A program made the position numbers and the translations under genes. A DNA stretch of 64,000 bases, from NCBI RefSeq assembly GCF_050624435.1, contig NC_134541.1:6149983-6213982 (forward strand), in the 5' to 3' direction. A model generated the notes under the pieces. It was given only the letters and a program-made list of their open reading frames with translations, made no database searches and was not told the DNA's origin. Positions 38,200-48,071 of the stretch are shown here, piece by piece (position 1 is the stretch's first letter; the number at the start of each line of letters is the position of its first letter). This DNA comes from Tenrec ecaudatus. Taxonomy: Eukaryota > Chordata > Mammalia > Afrosoricida > Tenrecidae.

Positions 38200-38365
38200 T
38201 AGAGCCAAAGGAGCCAATCATGCCCCTCAGCAGCAATTTAAAAATTATTCAAGAGCCATATTTTACATGATTTCAAATAAATGAAATCACCATTATCTAA
38301 ATAATATCCTGTAAAAGAATTTTAATTTTATGTCAGAGCCATATGTACTTACTGAAAGAGCCAAA
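38200..38365 (+). repeat. Unnamed interspersed repeat, related to 21090-21260
   Basis: It shares the ordered motifs 'gagccaatca', 'agcaatttaaa', 'gagccatat', 'gaaatcaccattatct' and 'aataatatcct' with the 21.1-kb block in the same orientation. Confidence 0.6.
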
Positions 38366-39264
38366 ACTTGAAGACCCGTGGTCCCGACCAAAGGTGGGCC
38401 CACTGTGTCTGCATGGCCGGTCAGTAACACCTCTACTAGTGAATTTAGCCGAGTCCCCTCTTCATGGACACTGACATTTTATTTTTGTGATTGTCACAGA
38501 AGACACAATCTGTTCTTTGACCTTTTTTACGACCATGAAAAATGCTTAAAATATTCTTAGATTGCATGCTCCACCAAATCACCCAGGGGTTATGTTTGGC
38601 TTCAGACCATTCTTTTCCATCTCTTCTTTCAGATTAGTCGTACCCATTAGAAAATGATTATGAACAAAGACCTTTAAAAATTACCTCTAAGTTCTGACTG
38701 GTCACATATCAAGTGTTCAGTGTACATATGCTGAGTGGCTACATGTTGGTTCCTGTATTTCTCCATAGTCCTACAGCTATAGAGAAACCACAGAGAAAAA
38801 GATCACATTTTTGTTGACACCAACTAGTTGCAGGTAGGCTTTTCTTGTAAAAAGGGTAACTGATTCCAAGATAACAATTTATTTTGTTACATTTTCATAT
38901 TCTCTGATATTTTTTTTCAAATGACCCATTATGATTTAGTTCCATCATACTATACAGGTAATCTGAGGTGTATGATGTATCCAAGTCATATTGGATGTCA
39001 CTTATTACTGCTTGTCATTTAGAGGGATTTGTTTTTGTACATCTTCCATTAGTAACAAGATTTGCATACAATGTTACACTGTAGAAGTTTATATATATAT
39101 GTATACTGAAAGGAGTTTATTTCCTACAGATAATACTTAAATAAGAACCACAAAGGAGGTACACAAAATAGATGAGTTTAAAATATGAGTGAAAATCCAT
39201 TCCATAATGCCTGACCCCAAACAATAAAACTGTTATTTAAGAGTATTTCCCTATTGCTTCTTCT
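38366..39264. other. Unassigned intronic sequence of ZNF copy A
   Basis: No exon or named repeat is recognised; AT-rich with a short TA run near 39.09 kb. Confidence 0.4.
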
Positions 39265-39540
39265 TTTTTAAAAAAATTATCCTTTAAAAAAATCATTTTA
39301 TTAGGGACTCGTACAACTCTTAACACAATCCATACATACGTACACATCAATTGTGTAAAGCACATTTGTACATTCATTGCCCTCATCATTCTCAAAACAT
39401 TTGTTCTCCACTTAAGCCCCTGGCATCAACTCCTCATTTTTCCCCTCCTTCTCCATATCCCCCCTCCCTCGTGAACCCTCGATAATTTATAAATTATTAT
39501 TTTGTCATGTCTTACACTGTCTGACGTCTCCCTTGTAGAA
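39265..39540 (-). repeat. L1 3' end, antisense
   Basis: T/A-rich start followed by 'tcattttattagggactcg', 'catcaattgtgtaaagcaca' and 'cacttaagcccctggcatc', the younger L1 tail type of this genome. It is 5'-truncated and lies in the ZNF copy A intron. Confidence 0.85.
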
Positions 39541-39969
39541 GTTTTTAACATTCTCATGCCAATGCCCAAAGTAATTAAATGTCTGCTTTATAAATCTAAT
39601 TAGGCTAAAAGGTAATATTAATGAAAACTAAACAAAAAGGAGGCATTGAACTTACAACACAGCCAGCTTTGGCTATAACTGTTAAAATGTATCCTAGTCA
39701 TAAGTTAGGGATTATGTCTATCGATTTCGCCATGTCTGTTGATTTGGCCTTTGGTCGTAGATGTGGTTGTCTATGAAAACAACAGTCAAAAACTCAAACA
39801 ACATGCTGCACTGAGCCAATGTGCTGCAAAAGACCTCTTTAAGTGCCAAGAGGCAAAGCCGGCACCTTGAGTCATAAGGTCTTTTTAGGTAAATGCCAAA
39901 TAATTGAAGTCTTTGAATTTTGGTATTTGCCAGAAATTATTGAATATATGAAGTCTTGTCAGAAGATTG

Positions 39970-40285
39970 AACAAATCTGTCTTGGACGATGTCTAGCTAG
40001 GATGCTCCTCTGAAGTGTGGATGGCAGAACTTCTCTCCACATACTTTGGACATGTTACCAGGAAGAGCAGGTGCCTAGAGAAGACAACACACTTGGTCAA
40101 GTAGAGGGTCAGGGACAAGAAGGTGGCCCTCAGTGAGATGGGTTGACCCTTTGGCTGCAACAGTTGGCCTAAGCTTAGCAATATTTGTGAGCATAGGGTC
40201 GGAGCCGGCACTGATTGGTTCTGGGTGGTATAAATTGGAACCAACTCTATAGCAATTGACTGCCAACAACAGCAACAGTCAATCT
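39970..40285 (+). mobile_element. RTE/BovB-like LINE 3' end
   Basis: It contains 'cacatactttggacatgtta', 'gtcaagtagagggtcaggga', 'gatgggttgaccctttggct' and the ACAACAGCAACA-like tail shared with AfroSINEs. Confidence 0.8.
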
Positions 40286-40631
40286 TACTGGGTTTTCCCC
40301 TGCCTTAAGATACTTCTATGCATTGATGCATTTATCTGGTGCAGTGGAACATGTTTGTCATAATAGTGAAGTTTTAGTGATTGGACATATCACTGTTAGT
40401 GTGTGAAGCTTACAGGAGCTTCACATTTATCTAAATATGGTAGATAAATGAATGAAGATGGTAGGACGTTCCTTAGGGTGTTCTAGGATGAAAATATTTA
40501 TAGAAGCAGACTGCCACTGTACCATTGTACCATGGAGGTATTGGTAAGTTTGCACAACCAACTTTTTGTATTACAGACCAGGCCTTTAACACTCCCTCAT
40601 ATCTGCCCTCATAGAAAATTCTCTTCTACAG

Positions 40632-41540
40632 AACCAACATCAGAAGTTCACCCTACTTCCTCTTGCCTCCTGGATTTCCCCTGTCAGCAATTTCTCTGAC
40701 AGCATGTGCTTCAGTTTTTCCCCAACTTGTGTGCAGGGAATCACTTCCATCCAGGAGAGTCCAGCCCAGGGCATCCAGAGCATCAGGATTCTGATCAGAA
40801 TTGCAGGAGTGAAAACACAGAAGGGCAGGAGAGAGGAGTCTCCAAACCCTTGTTTGGGAGCAAAGGGGAGAGAAAGACCTCATGGGATTTATCCAGCCCA
40901 GCCTGGGGAAGGTCAGCAAGCCCCAGAGAAGGCAACACAGGGGTGGGAATGGAGGCCCACTCTTCCCAGAGGGGAAAAATTTGTGTGAAAACAGACAAGG
41001 TTCTGAAGAGATTAGAAACTTCAAGATTTGAAGCACTCAGCTATAAGGAGGATGAGGTCAACTATGTTCTGGAATCAAATTCCATCACAAATCAGAGTAC
41101 TCTCTTCCGAGAGAAGCCACACATATTCATAGAGAGTAGAAGAAACTCTGTTCACATGTCAATCTCTTCACACACCCGAGGACACTTTCAGGGGAGAAGC
41201 CATATGTGTGTGAGCAGTGTGCACGAGGATTTAACCGAAAGTCACATCTCATCAGACATCAGTGGACACATTCAGGAAATAGGCCCTCAGTAGAGAAACC
41301 GCATGCATGTAATGTATGTGGGCGAAACTTTCAGTACACATCATATCTCACCATACACCTGCGGATACATTCAGGGGAGAAGCCATATGTGTGTGAGCGG
41401 TATGCACGGAGATTTAACCGAAAGTCACAACTTATCAGACATCAGTGGACACACTCCAGAGAGAAGCTTGGCTGTAAGGACAGGTGCATTAAACGTCAGG
41501 TGACTCATTCCAGAGGAGCTCTTTGTTTGCAGTGAGTGTG
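40632..41540 (+). pseudogene. Zinc-finger exon of ZNF343-like copy A (decayed)
   Basis: An acceptor TTCTACAG precedes 40632. In the phase set by the KRAB exon it reads EPTSEVHPTSSCLLDFPCQQ, matching the spacer start of ZNF343, then hits TGA at 40697-40699. After that the spacer continues (LCAGNHFHPGESSPGHPEHQ). The finger array is short: about five units, of which CEQCARGFNRKSHLIRHQWT and CNVCGRNFQYTSYLTIHLRI are recognisable. A frame change lies between the spacer frame (open to 41293) and the finger frame (41206-41535). One finger has its second Cys as Tyr, and the last unit has CGA decayed to TGA. It is not a functional finger protein. Its intact counterpart is copy B at 57.4 kb on the other strand. 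Confidence 0.88.
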
Positions 41541-42016
41541 GGTGAGGCTGACTGTAATTCACTCCTCATACACCATAAGATACAGAATGCAATGGTTCTG
41601 TGTAGGGAGAATAAGGAAGACATTTGGACAAAGGTACACTTCACTATGTACTAGAGAAGATGTTTCTGTGGTCAGAGACGAAAAGGGCAGGAAGAAGGTG
41701 TGAGGTGCAATAACAGTAAGCTAAATCTCCTTTTGTACCAGAAGCCACAGGGAAGGGGGTCGTGAGGGTAGTGTGGAAGGAGGGAACTCAATTCCAGGGT
41801 CCTTTCTTACCTTTGCTCACGTCTGAGGAAGTTTGAGAAGTCTATTTTTTATGAGGGGAAGGTGTCAGTAATGAACCAGCGTGTTCTTTGCACATTCTGT
41901 AAGCAAATGGAATATAAAAGTAAAAGCTTAAGTCAATGTATGTGTAACTTGTTTTGTTTGCATAGACCAGTTCACATAAGTGCTTGATCGTGTTTTTCAT
42001 TGCTTAACATTTTTTC

Positions 42017-42022
42017 AATAAA
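42017..42022 (+). terminator. Polyadenylation signal, ZNF copy A
   Basis: AATAAA lies about 480 bp after the end of the finger remnant in the same strand and is followed by the GT-rich stretch CACTCTTGTGTTAC. It is a plausible ancestral 3' end. Confidence 0.45.
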
Positions 42023-42112
42023 CCAGCGGTCACTCTTGTGTTACTCATTTTTCTTGTACGTGGATTTCAAATTCACAACCGCAGTTTCTTGAGTATATTC
42101 AACCCTTTAGGG

Positions 42113-42305
42113 CAGTCAATGGTTCTCAACCTGTTTGTCCCTCCCCCTTTGAGGGTTGAAGGACTCTTTCACAGGGGTTGCCCGATTAACAGTAGCAAAA
42201 TTGCAGTTATGAAGTATCAATGAAAATAATTTTATGGTTGGGAGGTGGCCACAGCATGAGGAACTGTATTAAAGGGTTGAGGCTTTTGGAAGGTTGAGAA
42301 CACTG
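42113..42305 (+). mobile_element. SPIN-like hAT nonautonomous element, copy 4
   Basis: Flanked by CTTTAGGG (42105-42112) and CTTTAGGA (42306-42313), a 7/8 target duplication. The left end reads CAGTCAATGGTTCTCAACC, that is, the SPIN terminus with a 4-base insertion. The right end is GGTTGAGAACACTG with one base lost. Confidence 0.88.
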
Positions 42306-43449
42306 CTTTAGGAGGGAAAAAGGTTCCAAATACATTTATTGGCAAATCTAGTTATTTGGAGAGAAGAGTTGTCCAGGCTTTGGAGAGAGGGGCCAAGAGA
42401 GGGCTCTCATCTCTCAGGCTGGATCACCTCAACATCACTTCTTTCTGTAACTGCCTAGATGGCTTTAGTACAACCTCCTTCCTGTTGATTACCTTTTATG
42501 CTGTAAGTCTCTATGGTCTCTAGAATCTCTCTCTACCCCTGGACGAAGCTCCATTCCTTAGCATTGTCTTTAATACCACTCTTTCTGGAAAACAGCTTTC
42601 CAGAGTCTAGGGTCAGGGCCTTAACTGCCCAGACTTAACTCCAGTCTGTTGCAGTGGGCCTCAGTGCTACTCACCACGTGAAATCGCCAGTGTTAAATCT
42701 AAAGTACCCATAACGTATTTCTGATACTAAGCATAAGGCCTTTAGCCACGCCCCCTTTTGCTCTCTGGCTCGGTCCTGCCACTGATAATCTCTGGTCAAT
42801 CTGAATTTGCTTTGCCTTAAAGACCCTTATAACCCAGTGAAGTGACAGGTAGGGAGGGTGTGCAGACCCGACCACTGAGGGTGTCCCGAGGAGAGTTCTG
42901 CACACACCATGTACCAGCCTGGGGTCAGGCTGAGGCTCTTCCCCAGATTAACATGCAGTCTGTTTTCTAACGCCCAGAACCCAGCATTCCCCAAGGCTTT
43001 GCTTCCTGCCTTGTGAGGATGGGGATGGGATGCTTGGATGAGAGGCAATGGGATCCTACATGTTTCATGACATCAAGTACAGGGTGCCCAGCATGTCGTG
43101 TGGCTTTTGTCCCAACTTTGTCCCAGATGAGGCTCTTTTGCTTGGTGCTACATCCTTCTGAATCCAGTACACACACCCCACCCCACCCCACACACCCCCT
43201 TTCCCCCTGGTGACTGAGACCTTAGTTTTGGAGGCTGAGTGTGCGTCCTGCCTGAAAAGCCCCTCTTGTTCCAGCTGCTTTATGTTCATTGCTGCTCAGG
43301 GCTCCACTCTTAAGTGGTGCTGAGCTGGCGCTACCTCCAGTAGCACTGCCCCTGGGTCTCCCAGCTGAAGTGCCTGCCTTTTGGAAGAATCCGTGATTTG
43401 TGTGTGATTGAGAAGGTGTAAGGGTTTGTTGCGGAGCCCGAGCCTAGGG
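42306..43449. other. Unassigned sequence
   Basis: No exon or named repeat is recognised. A CA/C-rich simple stretch lies at about 43170-43200. GC content rises toward the CpG island. Confidence 0.4.
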
Positions 43450-44215
43450 ACCGAGACTCGCCTTCCATGGAAGTTTGGGAAAATCTCGCGGGTCAGGCTG
43501 CGCGCACGCGCGCGAGCCGGCTGACGTCATCGCGTGCCGAGGGGCGGGGCCGGAGACCGCTCGGCGCTCTTGTCTGAGGAGAGGCGGCAGCGGAGACGCT
43601 CCCCGGCCGCCCCCGCCCGCGGCAAGAGCAGGTCTCTTCAGAGGGGACGGAGAGGCGGTGGGACGGCCGTTAGTCCGGTGCGTCGCGGGCCAGGGAGGCT
43701 GCAGCCGTGAAGACTCCTGGGGCTGTCGTTCTGGGGAAGCTTGGTGGCGACGAGTGACGGAGCGAGCGCGGCCTCGAGGCCTCCCCTCCGCGCGCGCGGG
43801 CAGGAGGCGCAGGGCGGGTGGGCCCAGCGTCGGGTCCGAGGCGGCTTCGGGTGGTGGGGCGCGAGCTGCGCTCTGGCGGCCCGGCGGCCCCGCTCCCGCG
43901 GGTGGACAAGGCCTTGGCTCCAGACTGGAGGAAGGTGGCTGGGAGGCGGGCTGGGGCCTGGGGTGGCGGCGCTCCGCAGCCCTCCGGTTCCCGGTCTGCG
44001 CGCTTGGACTGAGGACTCGGAACTGACCGCTGGGATTAGTCGCGGACAGGCTGACACCCCGCGCGGTCGCGCGCCGCTGCTTCGGGCTGTGGGGGTGGGT
44101 TCGGCCCGTCCTCGTAGACTCAGGAGCCGCTGCCAGAGTAGCAAACCCAGTGCAGGTGGTGGTTGAGGAGGGGCGCTTATTTGGCCTGAGGATGTTGCGT
44201 GGCATCCATCAGGTT
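43450..44215 (+). promoter_or_regulatory. CpG-island promoter 2, paralogue of island 1
   Basis: A dense CpG island with a perfect palindromic CRE, TGACGTCA, at 43522-43529 and a GC box GGGGCGGGGC at 43541-43550. CRE and GC box are 19 bp apart, exactly as in island 1, with the shared linker CGTGCCGA between them. Similarity returns near the 3' end ('gtagactc', 'gcaaaccc', 'tggcctg'), so the whole islands are diverged duplicates. Open frames across it are CpG-island artefacts. I could not identify the gene it drives; the first long plus-strand ORF downstream is the piggyBac transposase 3.9 kb away. Confidence 0.75.
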
Positions 44216-45341
44216 TGTGGGAGGGTCGGTTTGCATTTAGGCCCAAGACCATTTTGAGGATCCACATAGCCATGTGCATAGCTTTGCCCGTCAGCAGTGT
44301 GTTTGCAAATGGAAACTCACAGGTGCGGTTCTCCCTTACCCATAGGATCTCTCTGAGTGGAATCCACTCCGGCAGTGAGGATTGCAGCCATCAGAGGGCT
44401 CTGAACAATCTTGTAATTTTCTGAAATGTCCCAGTGCACCTGTCTCAATCCCGGCCCCTTTCAGACTTCGGTAGCCCCACCAGTACCCGGTGGATTGTTC
44501 TGCAGGCACTCATCGTTTTGTGACAGCGACCTTTGTGTTCCAGACCCTATGCAAGTGGCCAAAGCTCTGTAAATCATTGGACTCCTTCATGGCTCAATGC
44601 TGACCGTTGTCCTCATCTGGATGATTTCTCTTAGTGTCATCTTTGTCTTGTTTACAGCATAATAAATTTGCCTGTAAGTTTTAAAGTTAAGAGTCTCTTT
44701 TCTTCCCTAGAATTGCATTTCTGGTCATGGTGGATAATCTAGGGCCTAGCATGCATGTCAAATATGTTTTTGGAGACATCTGGTGGAGGAGTTTGGCGGC
44801 GTTGAGATAGGCCATATGGGCAGCACACATCTTGATGCCTCAGATGTAAGCCTTGTGACTGGGTCTATTTGACCTGCTGATGAAAAAAAAAGGCACCAAG
44901 TGTCACGCATAACCAAAGCAGGGTATTTAAATATTGTGCTTAAAATAATGTCTTTAAAGCTAAAGGAAACACGTTAAAATTTAAAAGAGGAATGCGCTAC
45001 GTCAAAATATACTTATTTCATACCAAAAGTACAGGTTTCTGTTATAAACGTTCTAGTTGTTTCACAACAGCAAGCTCCTTGTACGATTTCGGAGAGTGGG
45101 ATGTGCCAGGACATTCCCTTATAAAACTCCCAACAATGGTCTGCCATCCTTCTCTGAATCCCATCGTCCTTGGTATCTGGCTTCCATTGTTGCAAACACA
45201 CACTGCATACGGACAAAGCTATTCACGTTGCCAGTCAAATGTCGAAAGACTCAATGAAAACTGAAACTGTGTGGAGACTCAAAATGGATTGAGGCCTCTA
45301 AATGGAGATCTTACCCTTACACAAACCTGATACTCAGAATT
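44216..45341. other. Unassigned sequence
   Basis: No exon or named repeat is recognised. Confidence 0.4.
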
Positions 45342-46156
45342 TACCATATATACTCGAGTAAAAGCTGACCTGAATATCATCCAAGGCACCTAATTTTACC
45401 ATGAAAACTGCATTAAAAAAGTGCTGCAGGGACCATGAGGTGTAGAAGGGTACAGGTATCAGACATCAAAAAAAAAATCTTATTGTAAATGACGGTGAGT
45501 GGAAAGTGGAGACCCAAAGCCCATCTGTAGGCAACTGAACCCCTTAGAGAAGGGTCGCCAGGAGGAGACATGCAAGTCAGGGTACAGGGTAGCAAACATA
45601 CAACTTTCCTCTAGTTCTTGCATGTTTCCTTCCCCCACTATCATGATCCCAATTCTATCTTACAAATCTGGCTAGACCAGAGGATGTACATTGATACAGA
45701 TAGGAACTTGAAACGCCGGAAATCCAGGGTGGATGAGTTCTCCAGGACCAGTGGTGAGAGTGGTGATATAGGGAGGGTGGCGGGAAGGTGGGATAGAAAA
45801 GGGGAACCGATTATGAGGACCTACAAAAAAACCTCTTCCCTGAGGCATGGACAGCAAAAAAGTGGGTGAAGGAAGGCGTCGAACAATGTAAGATATGACA
45901 AAATACTAATTTATAAATTATCAAGGGTTCATGAGGGAAGGGGGAGTAGGGAGGGAGGGGGGAAAATCTGATATCTAGGGTTCAAATAGAAAACATGTTT
46001 TGAGAATGATGATGGCAACAAATGTGCTTGACACAGTGGATGTATGTACAAATTGTCATGAGTTGCACAAGCCCCCAATAACATTAAAAAATGTGCTGGG
46101 GAAACTCGGCTTATACATGAGTATATACATGAGTATATACATGAGTATATATGGTA
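45342..46156. mobile_element. Palindromic-ended DNA transposon, split by an L1 tail
   Basis: The left end reads TACCATATATACTCGAGTA and the right end ends GAGTATATATGGTA, its approximate inverse. Inner halves 'aagctgacctgaatat' and 'ctcggcttatac' are also inversely related. Without the L1 insert (about 656 bp) the element is only about 150 bp, a MITE. The right arm has expanded into three 12-bp units ATACATGAGTAT (46113-46148). No clear target duplication is visible. I recognise the 'TATACTCGAGTATAAGCCGA' type ends from other vertebrates but cannot name the superfamily with confidence. Confidence 0.72.
45427..46082 (+). mobile_element. L1 3' UTR insertion inside the palindromic element
   Basis: Plus-strand L1 3' UTR with 'gctagaccagaggatgtaca', 'aaaggggaaccgattatgag' and the terminal 'gatggcaacaaatgtgcttg' and CCCCCAATAACATTAAAA. 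It is flanked by ATTAAAAAAGTGCTG (45412-45426) and the near-copy ATTAAAAAATGTGCTG (46083-46098), a target duplication. Confidence 0.88.
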
Positions 46157-47220
46157 AGCCAAATAAGCACTCAACACCTACAACCAGAGGAAATCTTTCA
46201 CCTTGCTCCTAACTTACAGCACCAAGATTCTCTGGAACATTATGAAGACACATGATTTGATTCATTGTAGGTATGAAATGTCAAATTATGGGGCTTATGG
46301 GCCACTGGAAATTCTTGCCTTCAGTTTTTGCATGGTAAGTCTAAGTTATGGGCTATGTATTCAATGCAGGAACTGTCTTTATTCAACACCTTTCCAAGTT
46401 GTTTCATCAGGCCTAGCTGTATGTATAGTGGTGACTATAATTCTATCTCATGCCACGAAGGGCTCATTGATTACATTTTGTCTTCCAACCACCATATATT
46501 CTCTTGGAGGCCAATCTTTTCGGACCCAGGGTTCATGTTTGGCTCTACTGTACCAACAGCCTAAGAAGCAAGGATGCTTTGTGGAGCCATATTGTTGACC
46601 AAGAAGCTATTTATCCAAGTCTTCACAAATCATCCATTGATGTTCTTGTTATCTTTTCCAAGACTAAAGAGATGGCCTTGTACTCTTCTTTCATCCTAGT
46701 AGAGTGACCGATTGGAATAGAACCATCCTTGTCATTTAAAAGGACATATGTCAAGCTAAGTTTGAACTGTTGATGAAAGATGACACTAACTTGGGTTGTA
46801 TTTTGGGAGGCCAATTTTCTTCAAAAGGTTCCTGAATACTAAATTGTTGTCTTCAGTAAAGAATGGCAGCAAAAAACAAAACAAAACAACCAAAAAAAGA
46901 ATGGCAGCAAATAATTTTCTCTCAGATAAAATGTAACTTTTGTTACAGGCTGAAGGACATTCTTTTCCTTTAGCTTGGAGTCAAGCATTTCAGAAAGCTC
47001 CTTGGAGAGATTTAAGTCCCTCCCTGCTTACATCACTCATTTCAGCCTGGTGAAAATATTCGCTATGTGAAGTTGTTTAGAAATCACTGTTAGTGCCCCC
47101 ACGTTCTTTACTTTGTGCCATATCAGACATGGAGGACTCATCCTCTGAGAGCTGTGGTAGTTCACAGAAAGGTGGAACCAGGTACAAGATCCAAGTGTGT
47201 AACAGTGCATTGTAGGAAAG
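46157..47220. other. Unassigned sequence
   Basis: No exon or named repeat is recognised. The open frame at 46203-46598 has no family features. Confidence 0.4.
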
Positions 47221-47417
47221 GCAGTAGACAAATAGTTGAGTCAATTCTGACTCACAGTGACCCTGTCATAGGACAGGGTAAAACTGCCCCCTGTGAATTT
47301 CAGAGATTGTGTACAGGATTAAAAAGCTCGGTCTTTCTCCCTCAGAGTGGCGGGTGGTTTTGAACCACAGACCCTGCATCTAAGCAGGCCAGCTTACCAC
47401 AATGCCACTAGAGCTTT
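47221..47417 (-). repeat. AfroSINE, antisense
   Basis: On the plus strand 'gagtcaattctgactcacag', 'cataggacagggtaaaactg' and 'gttttgaaccacagaccctg' follow the reverse complement of AfroSINE to its 5' end near 47417. Confidence 0.85.
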
Positions 47418-47798
47418 TACCGTTGATAAATAGGGGATGGTTTTACAAGTGTGGCTCTCTGAGATACAAGTGGCTCAAGACAATCACAAGTTAAAGCTGT
47501 GCAAGGGCAGCTAATCTTGTCAAACCATTTAAACAGCATTATTTCAAACATCTGGATAAGTTTTCATTCTGATAGACTTAAACAAGCAGAACTACATGCC
47601 GGTGCATTGTAAAGAAGAAAGCTAAAGGCAGTGCATGTATTTTTAAGCATGAACTTGCCTCCTACTCTCTGTAAGCTGTTTTGGTTATGCCAAGTGCCAC
47701 TAATTTTATGTGCCCTCATACGCTGTCTTGCCATTTTTGAAATTAAAAACATTTGGTCATGATGTAGTTGCTTTTTAAGGTCCACCTGCATTAGTTTG
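47418..47798. other. Unassigned sequence before the piggyBac element
   Basis: No exon or named repeat is recognised. Confidence 0.4.
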
Positions 47799-48039
47799 TT
47801 AACACATTGCTGATGGATCCCGAGTTAATAGTGTTTCGTGCCATCTGTTATGGATGGATCACGGGATAACTTGTGATTTGTACACGCTGTCTTCAGATGC
47901 CATCTCCTTGGGTATATTTTAACTACGTCATCTATTTAGGTGTTTACATTAGTAGTAAATGTATCAGACTCGATTGTCTTCATGTTCTTTTTGTTTATTT
48001 AGCATTTTAGTGCATTTTGGTTAAATCAAATAGTTACTA

Positions 48040-48071
48040 TTTTTGTCTTCAATTTCTGCCTACTTTTAGAG
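48040..48071 (+). promoter_or_regulatory. Predicted 3' splice site just before the transposase ATG
   Basis: A pyrimidine-rich tract (about 48042-48067) runs into TTTTAG at 48064-48069, followed by AG and the ATG at 48072. This is a good-looking acceptor. It would allow a 5' non-coding exon, either inside the element or from a host promoter, to be joined straight to the start codon. Confidence 0.5.

Noticed and set aside
43444-44279. Long open frames on both strands (up to 253 codons) in CpG island 2
   Set aside because: They overlap in several phases, are low-complexity in composition (Pro/Ala/Arg/Gly-rich) and arise because GC-rich DNA has few stops. No domain or splice context.
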